Shown: piece after piece, positions 32,209 through 41,667 of the stretch
Numbering within the stretch: position 1 is the first letter of the stretch
Layout of the letters: every line of letters starts with the position of its first letter
Source of the DNA: Lewinellaceae bacterium
Lineage (GTDB): Bacteria > Bacteroidota > Bacteroidia > Chitinophagales > Saprospiraceae
Assembly: GCA_020636255.1 (NCBI GenBank)
Contig: JACJYE010000001.1
Coordinates: forward strand, 372,001 to 436,000
Direction: 5' to 3'
Length of the DNA stretch: 64,000 bases
Program-made: the position numbers and the translations under genes
Notes under the pieces: generated by a model
The model's input: only the letters and a program-made list of their open reading frames with translations
What the model was told of the DNA's origin: nothing
Databases searched by the model: none

Positions 32209-33406
32209 GGTTTTTTAGATTTTCTTTTATCTGATAATGTGCAATTTGTTGGCAATACTTTTCCACCCTGTACCGCGGCAAAACTCAACGATACCGACAC
32301 AAATACTCCTTTTGAATCAGGAGCCTGATCCATTCCACTTAAATCAACTCAATTGGAAGTGAATGTTTATCGCACTCTATTCCTGGCTGCTTTTTTTCTT
32401 GCAGCTACAGGTAAATTCACCTAGCTCCCCAAATCCTTACTTTCAGCTATGGGGCAATTGGCTATTGCATTATAACCAAGATACAAAACCGGCAAATCAA
32501 TACAACTAGGACAAAAAAGACGTCCTTTGGCAGTATAAATAATTGGCTATTGATGACTATAGGGTTGGGGGGGGGATTGGATAATCTCGCTATCGTTGAC
32601 TTGGCCTGCATGGGTAGGAAGGTATCACCCGATACTTTTAGTGCCCCCTCGCTCGTACTGAACAACCTTACGAATCCATTCTCGCCGGACTCCAAATTAG
32701 CAAAGCTTCTTTCGGTACAACAATGACGAATGTCATTCAATGAAAAAAATGTAGCTTATATCAAAAATATGGATGTATACCATCGCCACCCTGGCCCCAA
32801 TTCTGGGGGGTGAAACAGCCTGGCGAAATATAAAAACAATATATTCTTCAGCTTTTTGAGAACCAGGCTTATCCCAGCAATGGCAAATTCCTGCTTAATG
32901 AAGGGATTCTTTCTGATTACCCCCCCAGCTCCCTCTCTTTTGTCTTTTGGCTGAAAAGAGAGGGAGCTGGGGGTGAGTTCCGCTTAAGCGATGTCTTGCC
33001 TGGTGCTTCGTTATTTCCCGGGTTCTCCCTCCCCCGGCCTGCGGCCGCCCCCTCCAGAGGGGGATAAAACAAAGCCGGCAAGCCGGCTGATGCCCCGAGA
33101 ACCCAGGCTGTCCTCTCCGTTAATCAGTGTGGCTTAACACCGCTGCTTCCCTCCGCCCCAGGACCGGCCTTATAGGTTTTAGCGGAGCCGAGGTGGAAAA
33201 ACCGTTAAAAAGCCAACACTGTATGAGCGGCGAAGCAGCCAGAAGTAGACACATTTCATGAGTTCTCAACCTGCGACGCTATTGGCCCCGTCCAGGCAAA
33301 CCCTCCCCCTTTGGGGGAGTTGGAGGGGGCTAAAAAAGGCGGAAAAGCCGTTCATCCAGGAAAAGAAGATGTGTAATCTGTGCTCAGGTTTAAGACAATT
33401 TTCGGC
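32209..33406. other. 1.2-kb gene-free, repeat-rich gap
   Basis: No reading frame here looks coding. It holds several G-run/C-run palindromes: a perfect 20-bp inverted repeat at 32922-32941 with 32954-32973, CCCCCTCCAGAGGGGGA near 33048, and CCCTCCCCCTTTGGGGGAG near 33297. The last resembles the palindrome inside the 4408-4567 element. It probably separates the accessory left part of the window from the housekeeping right part. Confidence 0.55.
32922..32973. repeat. Perfect 20-bp inverted repeat
   Basis: CCCCCAGCTCCCTCTCTTTT (32922-32941) is exactly complementary to 32954-32973, with a 12-nt loop. No T-tract follows on either strand, so a repeated palindromic element is more likely than an intrinsic terminator. 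Confidence 0.6.
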
Positions 33407-34885
33407 TTACTTCCCGATACAAAACCTCGAAAATATATTCCCCAGCAGATCCTCCGTCGAGATCTCTCCGGTGATCTCTCCCAGGAAGTGCAGCGCCTGG
33501 CGGATGTCCATCGCCACGAAGTCGGACGTTACCTCCTCGCTCAACCCTTGCATCACCCTGTCCAGGCTATCATTGGCCTTCTGCAGGGCCTCGTAATGCC
33601 GCGCGTTGGCCACCACGGTGCTCTCCAGCACCATATCGCTCGACAGGACGGCTTCGTAGAGCTTTTCCTTCAGGTACTCGATGTTCATGCTGTGAATAGC
33701 GGAGATGGGCACCCAGGCTTCTTTCGTGACGGGGTGACGAGGTGACGGGGTGAGGGGGTGAGTAGGAGTATCTCCCGCTCTCTCAGCCTCCCGCTCACCC
33801 AATCTCCCAGTCTCTTCCTCTCCAAAGTAGTGTTCAAATTTTGTGTAGGGATTCAGGTCCATCTTATTGGCAACCACCAACACTTGTACGTTGTCGTGGA
33901 TCAGCTTGGCCAAGTCGGCCTGCAACTCGGCGGGTTGGGTTCTGGCCACGTCGAAGACGTAGACGAGCAGGGCGCTTTGCTGCACTTTCTGCATCGTTTT
34001 TTCCACCCCGATAGCCTCGATGGCGTCCTCCGCTTCGCGGATGCCGGCGGTGTCGATGATGCGGAACTGTACGCCTTTGATGTTGAGCACTTCCTCAATG
34101 GTGTCGCGCGTAGTGCCTTCGATCTCGCTGACGATGGCACGCTCTTCGTTGAGCAGGGCGTTAAGCAGGGTGGATTTGCCGGCGTTGGGGCGCCCGGCAA
34201 TGACGGTGTTGACCCCGTGTTTCAGCACGTTGCCCAACTTGAAGGACTGTATCAGGGCGCGGAGGACGGACTGTATTTTCTCCACCAGTTTTTTCAGTTC
34301 CTTGCGGTTGGCGAATTCCACGTCCTCTTCGGCGAAGTCCAGTTCCAGTTCGATGAGGCTGGCAAAGTCGAGCAACTGCTGCCGCAGCTTTTTGATCTCG
34401 TCGGAAAAGCCGCCCCGCATCTGTTGCATGGCGACCGAGTGAGATGCTTTGGACGAGGATGCGATCAGGTCGGCCACGGCTTCGGCCTGGCTGAGGTCCA
34501 TTCGGCCGTTGAGGAAGGCGCGCAGGGTGAATTCGCCAGGCTGCGCCGTGCGGGCGCCTTTTTCGATGAAGAGCTGAATGACTTCCTGAATGATGTAGTT
34601 GGAACCGTGGCAGGACACTTCCACCACGTTCTCGCCGGTGTAGGATTTTGGAGCTACGAAAAGGGACACCAGCACTTCGTCGAGTATGCGCCCGCTATCG
34701 TCACGGATGGCGCCGAAGTGAATGGTGTGAGTGGGTTGTTCCTTCAGGCCCTTTCCGTGAAACACCTGATCGACAATATCGATCGCATCCTCGCCCGATA
34801 GGCGGATAACGCCGATGGCGCCTACGCCAGGGGGCGTGGCCAGGGCGACAATGGTGTCGTTGAGATTATGTGCAGCGTATGCCAT
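33407..34885 (-). CDS. mnmE: tRNA modification GTPase MnmE
   Basis: 492 residues, with MnmG it installs the cmnm5 group on wobble uridines of tRNA. N-terminal folate-binding domain (TPPGVGAIGVIRLSG), helical domain (GEFTLRAFLNGRMDLSQAEA), G domain with GRPNAGKSTLLN (G1), DTAGIRE (G3) and NKMD (G4), and the essential C-terminal FCIGK. Between G4 and the SAI motif (G5) sits an unusual insert of about 30 residues (GRLGEREAERAGDTPTHPL and on) encoded by simple-sequence DNA at 33728-33826. Length exceeds the usual about 455-465 by about that amount. Confidence 0.95.
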   Translation of the reverse strand: MAYAAHNLNDTIVALATPPGVGAIGVIRLSGEDAIDIVDQVFHGKGLKEQPTHTIHFGAIRDDSGRILDEVLVSLFVAPKSYTGENVVEVSCHGSNYIIQEVIQLFIEKGARTAQPGEFTLRAFLNGRMDLSQAEAVADLIASSSKASHSVAMQQMRGGFSDEIKKLRQQLLDFASLIELELDFAEEDVEFANRKELKKLVEKIQSVLRALIQSFKLGNVLKHGVNTVIAGRPNAGKSTLLNALLNEERAIVSEIEGTTRDTIEEVLNIKGVQFRIIDTAGIREAEDAIEAIGVEKTMQKVQQSALLVYVFDVARTQPAELQADLAKLIHDNVQVLVVANKMDLNPYTKFEHYFGEEETGRLGEREAERAGDTPTHPLTPSPRHPVTKEAWVPISAIHSMNIEYLKEKLYEAVLSSDMVLESTVVANARHYEALQKANDSLDRVMQGLSEEVTSDFVAMDIRQALHFLGEITGEISTEDLLGNIFSRFCIGK

Positions 34886-34958
34886 TCGTTTAATTTGAAA
34901 CCAGGTTGTTGCCTTTACTTGTTATCAGAAAAACCATAACTTAGTAAAAAGTTTGCTT

Positions 34959-35585
34959 ATGCAAGCCACCAAAAAGAAAAAAGAAGAACAAGCAGGGTAT
35001 CCCGAAATCCCATCTTATCTCATCTATGAAGTGTTGGATGGCAAGCCGGTTTATTATAGAGGCTATAAAGACGTATTGGCTAAAACCAAAACCCTGGAAG
35101 AAATTATGGGCAGTAGTGCTTTACAGGCAGAAATCATTAGCTATTTACTGAAAGTCTGTTATCTGGTCATTGATACGAGCTTGTTCAGGATTTATACTAA
35201 TGAAATAGGTAGCCATGTTGATAAAAGGAACAACCTCTCCAATGATATCGCCATCTTTGATAAGAAAGCTTTGCCTGCAAAAAAGGTAACAAAACATTAC
35301 CCGGACGTCCCCGCCAAATTCGTCTTCGAAGTCGACCTCGATGGAGAACTTGGCACGGAAGAATCCTTCACCGAACACGAATACATCCACACCAAAGTCC
35401 AGAAGATGTTAGACTTTGGCGTAGAAAAAGTCTTTTGGATCACCACCAAAACACAGAAAGTCCTTGCCGCCACTCCCGGCCAAAACTGGGAGATCATCGA
35501 CTGGAACAAGGACATCGAATTGTTCCAGGGGCATGCTTTCAATATTGGGCATTACCTGGAAGAGGAAGGCATTGAATTGGCATGA
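34959..35585 (+). CDS. Uma2-family putative endonuclease (DUF820)
   Basis: About 208 residues from the ATG at 34959 (an in-frame TTG lies two codons upstream). PD-(D/E)XK-like core: SNDIAIFDK, PDVPAKFVFEVD, then VQKMLDFGVEKVFWI and VLAATPGQNWEII. Uma2 proteins have a restriction-endonuclease fold and occur in many copies in some lineages; their biological role is not established. The gene is divergent from mnmE. Confidence 0.8.
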   Translation: MQATKKKKEEQAGYPEIPSYLIYEVLDGKPVYYRGYKDVLAKTKTLEEIMGSSALQAEIISYLLKVCYLVIDTSLFRIYTNEIGSHVDKRNNLSNDIAIFDKKALPAKKVTKHYPDVPAKFVFEVDLDGELGTEESFTEHEYIHTKVQKMLDFGVEKVFWITTKTQKVLAATPGQNWEIIDWNKDIELFQGHAFNIGHYLEEEGIELA

Positions 35586-35622
35586 ACCGTGCCTTCCTCC
35601 TTCCCTTCGTTTCCGGCGCCCT

Positions 35623-36498
35623 TCAACTCGCTACTTCCTCCATAAACGCTCCGGCATAGTCGCGGGCAAAATCAAGCACGCTGTGGGCCGGGCGCCCCAG
35701 CACTATGGCCACGTCTGCCGTTGGTTGCTGCACCCCTACTTGCCGGCCCCATTGGTTCAGCGTGACGAGGTCGTCGGCCAGCCATTCGGGGTACCCGGCT
35801 CCCATCATGCTTTGCCGGGCAGCTTCGTCGGGAACATCTATGTATTGTAATTCTTTTCCGATCTCCCGGCCAATGGCCTTCGCCACCTCCTGGAAGGAAA
35901 CCGCTGCGGGCCCTGTAAGGTGGTATACCTTATCATCATGCCCTGTTTCAGTAAGCGCAGCGGCAGCTACGGCGCCGATATCCCGGGCATCGATCAGCGG
36001 TATTTTCGCATCGCCATTGTCGGAATAAATAGCGCCCTGCTCCTGAATGGTAGGGACACTGGCCATCAGGTTCTGCAGGAAGCTGTGGGGCCGGAGAATG
36101 GTGTAGGCAATACCGGATCTTTTCAGATACGCTTCTACCTCTGCATGCCAGCGCGCCAGGTGGAGCGCACCCTCCGGGCTGGCGCCGATAACAGAGACTT
36201 TTACGATCTTTTTCAGGCCCGCTTTTTTCGCCGCATCGATGAAGGCTTTTTCATGCTGAGGGATCTCCGGAGACGGGGGATGCGCCAGGAATGCTTTCTC
36301 AACGCCTTCCAGCGCTTTGGCCAGGGAAACGGGGTCGCCAAAATCGGCAACAACGGCAGGAATGCCCCGGGCTTCAAAATCTGCTGCGCGGGCTTTATCC
36401 CGGGTCATGGCCCGTACGTTAGCGCCTCTTACTTTGAGATACTGAAGGGTAGCCGAACCGGTAGTACCGGTAGCGCCCGTGACGAGAATAGGTTTCAT
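35623..36498 (-). CDS. NmrA-like NAD(P)-binding oxidoreductase (atypical SDR)
   Basis: 291 residues. The N-terminal Rossmann motif ILVTGATGTTGS (about 4-15) binds NAD(P). IAYTILRPHSFLQN and IDARDIGAVAAAAL are typical of NmrA/NAD(P)H-binding (TMR-like) proteins. It may be a quinone-type reductase or redox sensor; the substrate cannot be read from the sequence. It converges with the Uma2 gene. Confidence 0.88.
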   Translation of the reverse strand: MKPILVTGATGTTGSATLQYLKVRGANVRAMTRDKARAADFEARGIPAVVADFGDPVSLAKALEGVEKAFLAHPPSPEIPQHEKAFIDAAKKAGLKKIVKVSVIGASPEGALHLARWHAEVEAYLKRSGIAYTILRPHSFLQNLMASVPTIQEQGAIYSDNGDAKIPLIDARDIGAVAAAALTETGHDDKVYHLTGPAAVSFQEVAKAIGREIGKELQYIDVPDEAARQSMMGAGYPEWLADDLVTLNQWGRQVGVQQPTADVAIVLGRPAHSVLDFARDYAGAFMEEVAS

Positions 36499-36564
36499 AA
36501 GGGTTCCGTTTGGTTAGATAAGAAATCCTCAAAAAATAGTGTTAATAAGTTACGGCTTTTTTCA

Positions 36565-37182
36565 TTAAGATGAAACCCCGAAATAGCGCATCAGAACCTC
36601 AAAAGCCTCTTCCAGAGAAGCGCCAAAAGTGAATATCCCTTCCCGGTGCCCTTCCATCACGAATATCTTCTTTTCCTTCAGCTCGGTTTCCCGCATCAGC
36701 TGAATGATACTGGCCACCATTTCAGGCGAACCATAGGGGGCGCGTTTATCGGTAGTGGGTACTTTGTGCAACAGTTCTTCCCACATCCCCAGGTGGTGTA
36801 CATGGATCACGCCGTTCACCCAGGGGCATTCCTGATAGACAGCGGCATGGCTCATCGATTCGGAAGAGGCCACGACAGGCCCTTCGCACCACAGGCGGTT
36901 GTGGGCGGCGTCTACGTTCGTGACCAGGGCGTAGTGCGCGGCCGTCAGCACGGGAAAGTTGCCGGTAGCGGAACCGGAGATGAGAAACTGGCCAGCTGGG
37001 TTATGCCGGCAGCTAATGTTGCCATACCCTATGCCATCGGCATAAGCGCCGATCAGCTTGCTGTCGTACAACTTCTGCCGCCAGTAGTTGAGCTCAGCAA
37101 TGGCATCCCCGGGCAGGGGGGCCGTTTGTGACCAGCGGGCGTCGAATTTGATGTAGCCTTCGTCCATGGTGTAAGAGGTCAT
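36565..37182 (-). CDS. Class II aldolase/adducin-family protein
   Basis: 205 residues. Zinc-binding histidine cluster VIHVHHLGMW (about 121-130), an N-terminal GNISCRH and a late EGHREGIFTFG that supplies another histidine. Family members cleave sugar phosphates (fuculose, ribulose) or act in methionine salvage; the substrate is unclear. It lies downstream of the LysE/GH3 pair on the same strand with a 102-bp gap. Confidence 0.85.
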   Translation of the reverse strand: MTSYTMDEGYIKFDARWSQTAPLPGDAIAELNYWRQKLYDSKLIGAYADGIGYGNISCRHNPAGQFLISGSATGNFPVLTAAHYALVTNVDAAHNRLWCEGPVVASSESMSHAAVYQECPWVNGVIHVHHLGMWEELLHKVPTTDKRAPYGSPEMVASIIQLMRETELKEKKIFVMEGHREGIFTFGASLEEAFEVLMRYFGVSS

Positions 37183-37284
37183 AAGCGTGTAAGGGCGGCG
37201 CGCCGCCCGTTTCTATGGCCTCCGGGCTTTGCCGGGATCACCACGTCTCCTTATCACTTTGTCACGCAGTCTTCCCTGAAGGCC

Positions 37285-37908
37285 CTAAAGCATGCCCCTG
37301 ACCATCAAAAACACCCCGAAAACGACCAGAGCGGTGCCGGCCACCCGGCGCATGGCGAGCAGGTAGCGGTAGCTCATCCACTTTTTGATGCGCTTGGCCA
37401 GTAGCACTTTCAGAATGTCGGTCAGGATGATGACGCCGATGATGCTACCGAAAAAAGCAGTGGCATCGGTAGCAGGCAGTGGGCCGTTGGCCGAAGTGGT
37501 GGTCATCACCCCGATCCAGAAAAAGGCGGTGAAAGGATTGATGGTATTGATAAGGAAGCCCTTTGCCCAAAGGCTGAACCAGTGGGTGGAGGCCATGGCC
37601 TTTTCTTTCTGTTGCTGGAGCGCGGGGCGGGCCAGTAGCGTGGCAACACCCATGATAATGAGGACGAGCCCGCCCATCACGCTGGCCCAGAGTTTGAACC
37701 CCTGCCATTGAGTGATCTGGATGAGGTAGGAAATGCCCCAATATGCGCTCAGTACGTAAAGGGTATCGCTCACCCAAACGCCGGCGCCGGCCGTGGCGCC
37801 GGCCCGGAAGCCGCGTTCCATGCCCAACTGTACCAAGACGAACAGCATCGGGCCTGCCAGTACGCTCAGGCTCAACCCAAGTAGTGCTCCCTGCCATACG
37901 AGGCTCAT
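37285..37908 (-). CDS. LysE-family amino-acid exporter
   Basis: About 207 residues from the ATG at 37908, chosen because it overlaps the stop of the GH3 gene (ATGA) and begins a typical LysE segment (LLGLSLSVLAGPMLFVLVQL). About six hydrophobic segments; NTINPFTAFFWIGVM matches the family's NPxxxxF region. Predicted inner-membrane exporter of amino acids or related metabolites. Translationally coupled to the GH3-family gene. Confidence 0.85.
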   Translation of the reverse strand: MSLVWQGALLGLSLSVLAGPMLFVLVQLGMERGFRAGATAGAGVWVSDTLYVLSAYWGISYLIQITQWQGFKLWASVMGGLVLIIMGVATLLARPALQQQKEKAMASTHWFSLWAKGFLINTINPFTAFFWIGVMTTTSANGPLPATDATAFFGSIIGVIILTDILKVLLAKRIKKWMSYRYLLAMRRVAGTALVVFGVFLMVRGML

Positions 37909-39443
37909 AAGCGCTGAGGGTGTTGTTTTAGAAAACCTTCCCACTCTGCAAACTGCGCCTGCTTCATCACCCGCGGGAATTTGCTCTGCCCGTTCATTTT
38001 TCCGGTATGGCGCTGCCAGTCGTAAAACAGGCCCGGTTGCACTACTTCCACCTGCGGGGGGTACAGCATGGCGGAACGCTCTGCTGCATAGTCGTCATTG
38101 ACGGCCATCAGTTGCTCGTCCAGTACGCTGGCCACCGCCGTAGCGTCGGCCAGCGGCTCGCAGCCCAGGTACCAGCGGTGGGCAAAATGGCTGCCGGCCT
38201 TGACACCGCAAACGGTGAATTCTTTGATCTGGAGGTTCAGTATATCTTCCGTGCGGCGAATGGCCTGGTTCATATTATCCACGGAAAGGTGTTCGCCGCA
38301 GATGCTCAGGAAGTGTTTGGTACGGCCCGTTATCCTGATCTCGGATCGGAGCTTGTCCTCGAAGCGGACGGTGTCGCCGATGAGGTAACGCCAGGCGCCG
38401 GCGCAGGTGCTCAGCAGCAGGGCGTAGTCCTGGCCTTCCTCTACTTCGTCGATCGACAGGGCGCGGGCAGTGGGCCGCAACTGGCCGTCTTCATCAAAAT
38501 GGGCCTCGTTGAAGGGGACGAATTCGTAGAAAATGCCGTTGTTGAGCAGCAGCCGCATCGCCGACGTTTCAGGCCTTGCCTGGAAAGCGATGAAGCCTTC
38601 TGATGCCAGGTAGGAATCCTGATAGATCAACGGCTGCGCCAGCAGCGATTCGAAGCTTTTTTTATAGGGTTCGAAAGCTACCCCTCCGGAAACGAAGACC
38701 TGGAGGTTCGGCCATATCTCGTGGATGTTGTCGAGGCCGTGATAAGCTATAACGCGTTCGAGCGTGAGCTGTACCCAGCTGGGGATACCGGTGAGCACGC
38801 CTACGTCCCATTTTGGGGCCATACGCGCGATGGCGTTGCTGCGCTCATCCCAGTCTTTGATGCGCGCTATGCTGGTGCCCGGGCGATAGTAACGGCGTAT
38901 CCACACCGGTGGTTTGCTGGCGTTGATGCCGCTGAGGTCGCCGGCATAACAGTGCCCGAGGTCCTGCAGGGAAGCACTGCCGCCGATCATGAGCCATTCC
39001 TTCGTGTAAAAGCTCGGCGTAAGGCTGTATTTGGGAAGGCAGGTGAACATTCGGAAAGCGGCCTGCCGCATGCTGCGCTGCATATCGCCGGTAACGGGTA
39101 TGTATTTGCTGGCTGCTCCGGAAGTACCCGAGCTGAGGGCGAAGTACGGCACGTTGCCACGCCAGCTCACATCGGGTTCGCCGGCCAGCGCCCGGCTCCA
39201 CCAATTGTCGAACATACTGTCATAACTGTGCATGGGGACCAGCTCCTGAAAAGCTTCCACGGGGTCGTTAGACAAGGCGATAGCGTCGAAATCGTAACGC
39301 CTGCCAAAGTCGGTTTGACTTGCGCGGCGGATCAGGCCCAGCAGGCTGCGCTGCTGAAGCTGGATGGGCGTGGGCTTCATCGGGTCGAGTTGGCGGGCCA
39401 GTGTAAAGCCCTTTCTGACCAGGTTGCTTGCGACGGTTGTCAT
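37905..39443 (-). CDS. GH3-family acyl-adenylate synthetase-like protein
   Basis: 512 residues, full length for GH3 proteins. ATP-binding motif YFALSSGTSGAASKYIPVT (about 103-121), YLASEGFIAF and YALLLSTCAGAWRYLIGDTV. Plant GH3 enzymes conjugate amino acids to acyl acids such as auxin; bacterial members are of unknown substrate. Coupling to a LysE exporter suggests that the product or its amino-acid partner is exported. Confidence 0.9.
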   Translation of the reverse strand: MTTVASNLVRKGFTLARQLDPMKPTPIQLQQRSLLGLIRRASQTDFGRRYDFDAIALSNDPVEAFQELVPMHSYDSMFDNWWSRALAGEPDVSWRGNVPYFALSSGTSGAASKYIPVTGDMQRSMRQAAFRMFTCLPKYSLTPSFYTKEWLMIGGSASLQDLGHCYAGDLSGINASKPPVWIRRYYRPGTSIARIKDWDERSNAIARMAPKWDVGVLTGIPSWVQLTLERVIAYHGLDNIHEIWPNLQVFVSGGVAFEPYKKSFESLLAQPLIYQDSYLASEGFIAFQARPETSAMRLLLNNGIFYEFVPFNEAHFDEDGQLRPTARALSIDEVEEGQDYALLLSTCAGAWRYLIGDTVRFEDKLRSEIRITGRTKHFLSICGEHLSVDNMNQAIRRTEDILNLQIKEFTVCGVKAGSHFAHRWYLGCEPLADATAVASVLDEQLMAVNDDYAAERSAMLYPPQVEVVQPGLFYDWQRHTGKMNGQSKFPRVMKQAQFAEWEGFLKQHPQRL

Positions 39444-39683
39444 ATTCCTTTCCGTTTGATGTAGGGTTTATGCATGCGTTGAAGGCTACAACGGCAAGCG
39501 GGATAAGGCCGCTTATGCCGCCGCAAAATTATCTGCACTTTTTAAGTTTTTCAATGCTTTGGCATGCTTTTCGGCCAAAGGCCCTGAAAACCACGTTGTT
39601 TTCAAGATTTCTTCAGAATTACGGGCATAGATTTGGCATGCTGGGGAACAACTCGTCCCCTGTTCAACAAAATATTACCGTGT

Positions 39684-39905
39684 ATGCCAGTATTAAGGCC
39701 AAAAAAGAAAATTCTCTTCTTTGAGGATTTCGAGGAGTTGCAGGGAGCAGAAATGAAGCCGTTCGTCGCGATCCAGAATGAAGCCGCCGACAAGCCTGAA
39801 CTCCCGGAAATACAAGCTCCGGCGGCTACCGCCGCGCCCGGGAACGGCCTGCTGGGCTACTGGCGCAAACTGAAGTCGAAACTCGGAATTGCCCCCCAAC
39901 AATAA
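39684..39905 (+). CDS. Small hypothetical protein
   Basis: About 73 residues from the ATG at 39684. Basic start (RPKKKILFFEDFEEL), an alanine/proline-rich middle and a basic C-terminus (YWRKLKSKLGIAPQQ). No family recognised. The codon use and charge pattern look real; an in-frame ATG at 39633 is a less likely start. Confidence 0.5.
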   Translation: MPVLRPKKKILFFEDFEELQGAEMKPFVAIQNEAADKPELPEIQAPAATAAPGNGLLGYWRKLKSKLGIAPQQ

Positions 39906-40066
39906 GCGGCAGGCCTGCCTGAGCGCCAAACAGAATTCCTCCCACCTTGATTTTGACGAAACCGTTTAGTATTTTGAGCTCCGATTTTTTCTGAAGTTTT
40001 CAATTTTAATTCAGATTTAATCCTTTAATTTGCGCCTGATTTTCCTTAACCAACAAACAGTATAAA

Positions 40067-40768
40067 ATGTCAAACACTGTTGTTAGGTATTCAGACGACG
40101 AACTCGCTGAATTTAAGGCATTGATAGACAAGAAACTAGAAAATGCCCGAGAGCAGCTGAGCTCTCTCCAGGAGCAGATCCTGGAGATCACGGAGAATAC
40201 CAGTGATGAACACGGAGGTGATTGGATGGACGACAGCAGTATCAACAATGATGTTGAAATGCTGAACAACATGGCGATCCGCCAGCGCCGCTATATCAAA
40301 GACCTGGAGAATGCGTTAGTCCGGATCCGCAATAAAACCTATGGCATTTGCTCGATCACCGGAGAGCTTATCGATAAAAAGCGCCTCCTGGCCGTGCCCA
40401 CTACCACCAAAAGCCTGATGGCCAAAAACCAGGAGCAAAACCCGGCTGCTCCGGAACGCAAACCCGCTGCTCCGGAACGCCCGGCGCCCAGCAGCAGCCC
40501 CAGCCCCGGTAAAAAGGTGATCACGAGGGTTATCCGCAAATCGACAGCAAAGCCTGCACCGCCCAAACCCTCTTCTTTCGACGATGACGACGACGATTTC
40601 AATATCGATGATTTCTACGATGATGAAACCGAGAACCTGGATAAAGCTATGGTCAGCCTCGACGACCTGAACGACGATGACGACACCATAGCCGACGACC
40701 AGGACGATGACCTGCTCATCGGCAATACCGATGATGAGATGGACGAAGAAGAAGACATGGATATGTAA
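40067..40768 (+). CDS. TraR/DksA-family protein with acidic tail
   Basis: 233 residues. The first 115 resemble DksA/TraR proteins: coiled-coil (DDELAEFKALIDKKLENARE) then GICSITGELIDKKRLLAVP at the zinc-finger position. Only one of the four zinc cysteines is present (YGICSITG). The rest is a proline/alanine linker and a highly acidic tail (SSFDDDDDDFNIDDFYDDE and on). Such variants are usual in Bacteroidota and may bind RNA polymerase without zinc. A terminator follows at 40799-40836. Confidence 0.82.
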   Translation: MSNTVVRYSDDELAEFKALIDKKLENAREQLSSLQEQILEITENTSDEHGGDWMDDSSINNDVEMLNNMAIRQRRYIKDLENALVRIRNKTYGICSITGELIDKKRLLAVPTTTKSLMAKNQEQNPAAPERKPAAPERPAPSSSPSPGKKVITRVIRKSTAKPAPPKPSSFDDDDDDFNIDDFYDDETENLDKAMVSLDDLNDDDDTIADDQDDDLLIGNTDDEMDEEEDMDM

Positions 40769-40798
40769 CCTGTCGGCCTTCGCGTCAATGCCCTGGCA

Positions 40799-40836
40799 AA
40801 AACGCCGGAATTCAGCCCGCCTGTTCCGGCGTTTTT
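40799..40836 (+). terminator. Rho-independent terminator
   Basis: AACGCCGGAA pairs with TTCCGGCGTT across a 13-nt loop and is followed by a T-run. It sits 31 bp after the DksA-like gene. Confidence 0.85.
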
Positions 40837-40882
40837 GTTTTGTGCTTATCTTTATGCCATTCGGGGCATTACCTACATAAGC

Positions 40883-41377
40883 ATGAACTACGCAGATATA
40901 CTCGTCAATATTCGCCGGATCGTACGATCCGTCAATCTGGAAAGCAAACGGATCGAAAAGGAATACGGCATCAGTATCCCTCAACTGCTGGCCCTGGGCT
41001 ATCTCCGCAACCGGCCCGATTGCCAGGCGTCCCATAAGGATATCAAGGATTTCCTGAAGCTCAATGCCAGCACGGTTACCGGTATCATCGCCCGGCTGGA
41101 AAAAAAGAACCTGATCGCCCGCCTGCCCCGTTTTAACGACAAACGCGTCAGCCTGATCACCCTCACTGCTCAGGGCGCTGAACTGCTCGAAGCCGCTCCT
41201 CAGCCACTGCACCAGAAAATCTCGGAAAAACTTCAAAAACTATCTCCCCAGGAACTGGCCCGCCTCAACGATGCTTTTCAGTCCATTATCGACATCCTCA
41301 GTATTGATGGCCTGGCCGCCGAACCGCTTTTTACCGGCGATACCCAACTGGAAGACAACAATAACCAGGAACGCTGA
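40883..41377 (+). CDS. MarR-family transcriptional regulator
   Basis: About 164 residues from the ATG at 40883. Winged-helix core: YGISIPQLLALGYL, ASHKDIKDFLKLNASTVTGI, IARLEKKNLIARLPRFNDKR (wing), SLITLTAQGAELL. MarR proteins bind DNA as dimers and often respond to small ligands. The 290-bp gap after it, before the KamA gene, holds no gene. Confidence 0.88.
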   Translation: MNYADILVNIRRIVRSVNLESKRIEKEYGISIPQLLALGYLRNRPDCQASHKDIKDFLKLNASTVTGIIARLEKKNLIARLPRFNDKRVSLITLTAQGAELLEAAPQPLHQKISEKLQKLSPQELARLNDAFQSIIDILSIDGLAAEPLFTGDTQLEDNNNQER

Positions 41378-41667
41378 CCCGGCGCTGCGAATGCCTCCAA
41401 TCCTCATCCTCCGGCAGGAAGGGAATTGCCGGTAAATATTAGTTTGTATAGAAAGTATTTCGTATATTCACCTTGCCCTATTGGGCTCCCCGGGAAATAC
41501 CCACCATATCAAGGCTGAATATTGATAGCGCTTGTAAAGAACCACGACAGAACTGTGTAATAGCCGAATGTTGCTCCACGCCAGCAGCCGGCAAAAGCAG
41601 AGGTGTGCCTTCCGGGTTGGTGACTCCTGTTTGATACTCATTTACTAACTTTCAAAACGAAGCGATT

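Noticed and set aside
32462..32740. 92-codon minus-strand frame with a hydrophobic end
   Set aside because: No family, no partner gene and poor codon character within a repeat-rich gap.
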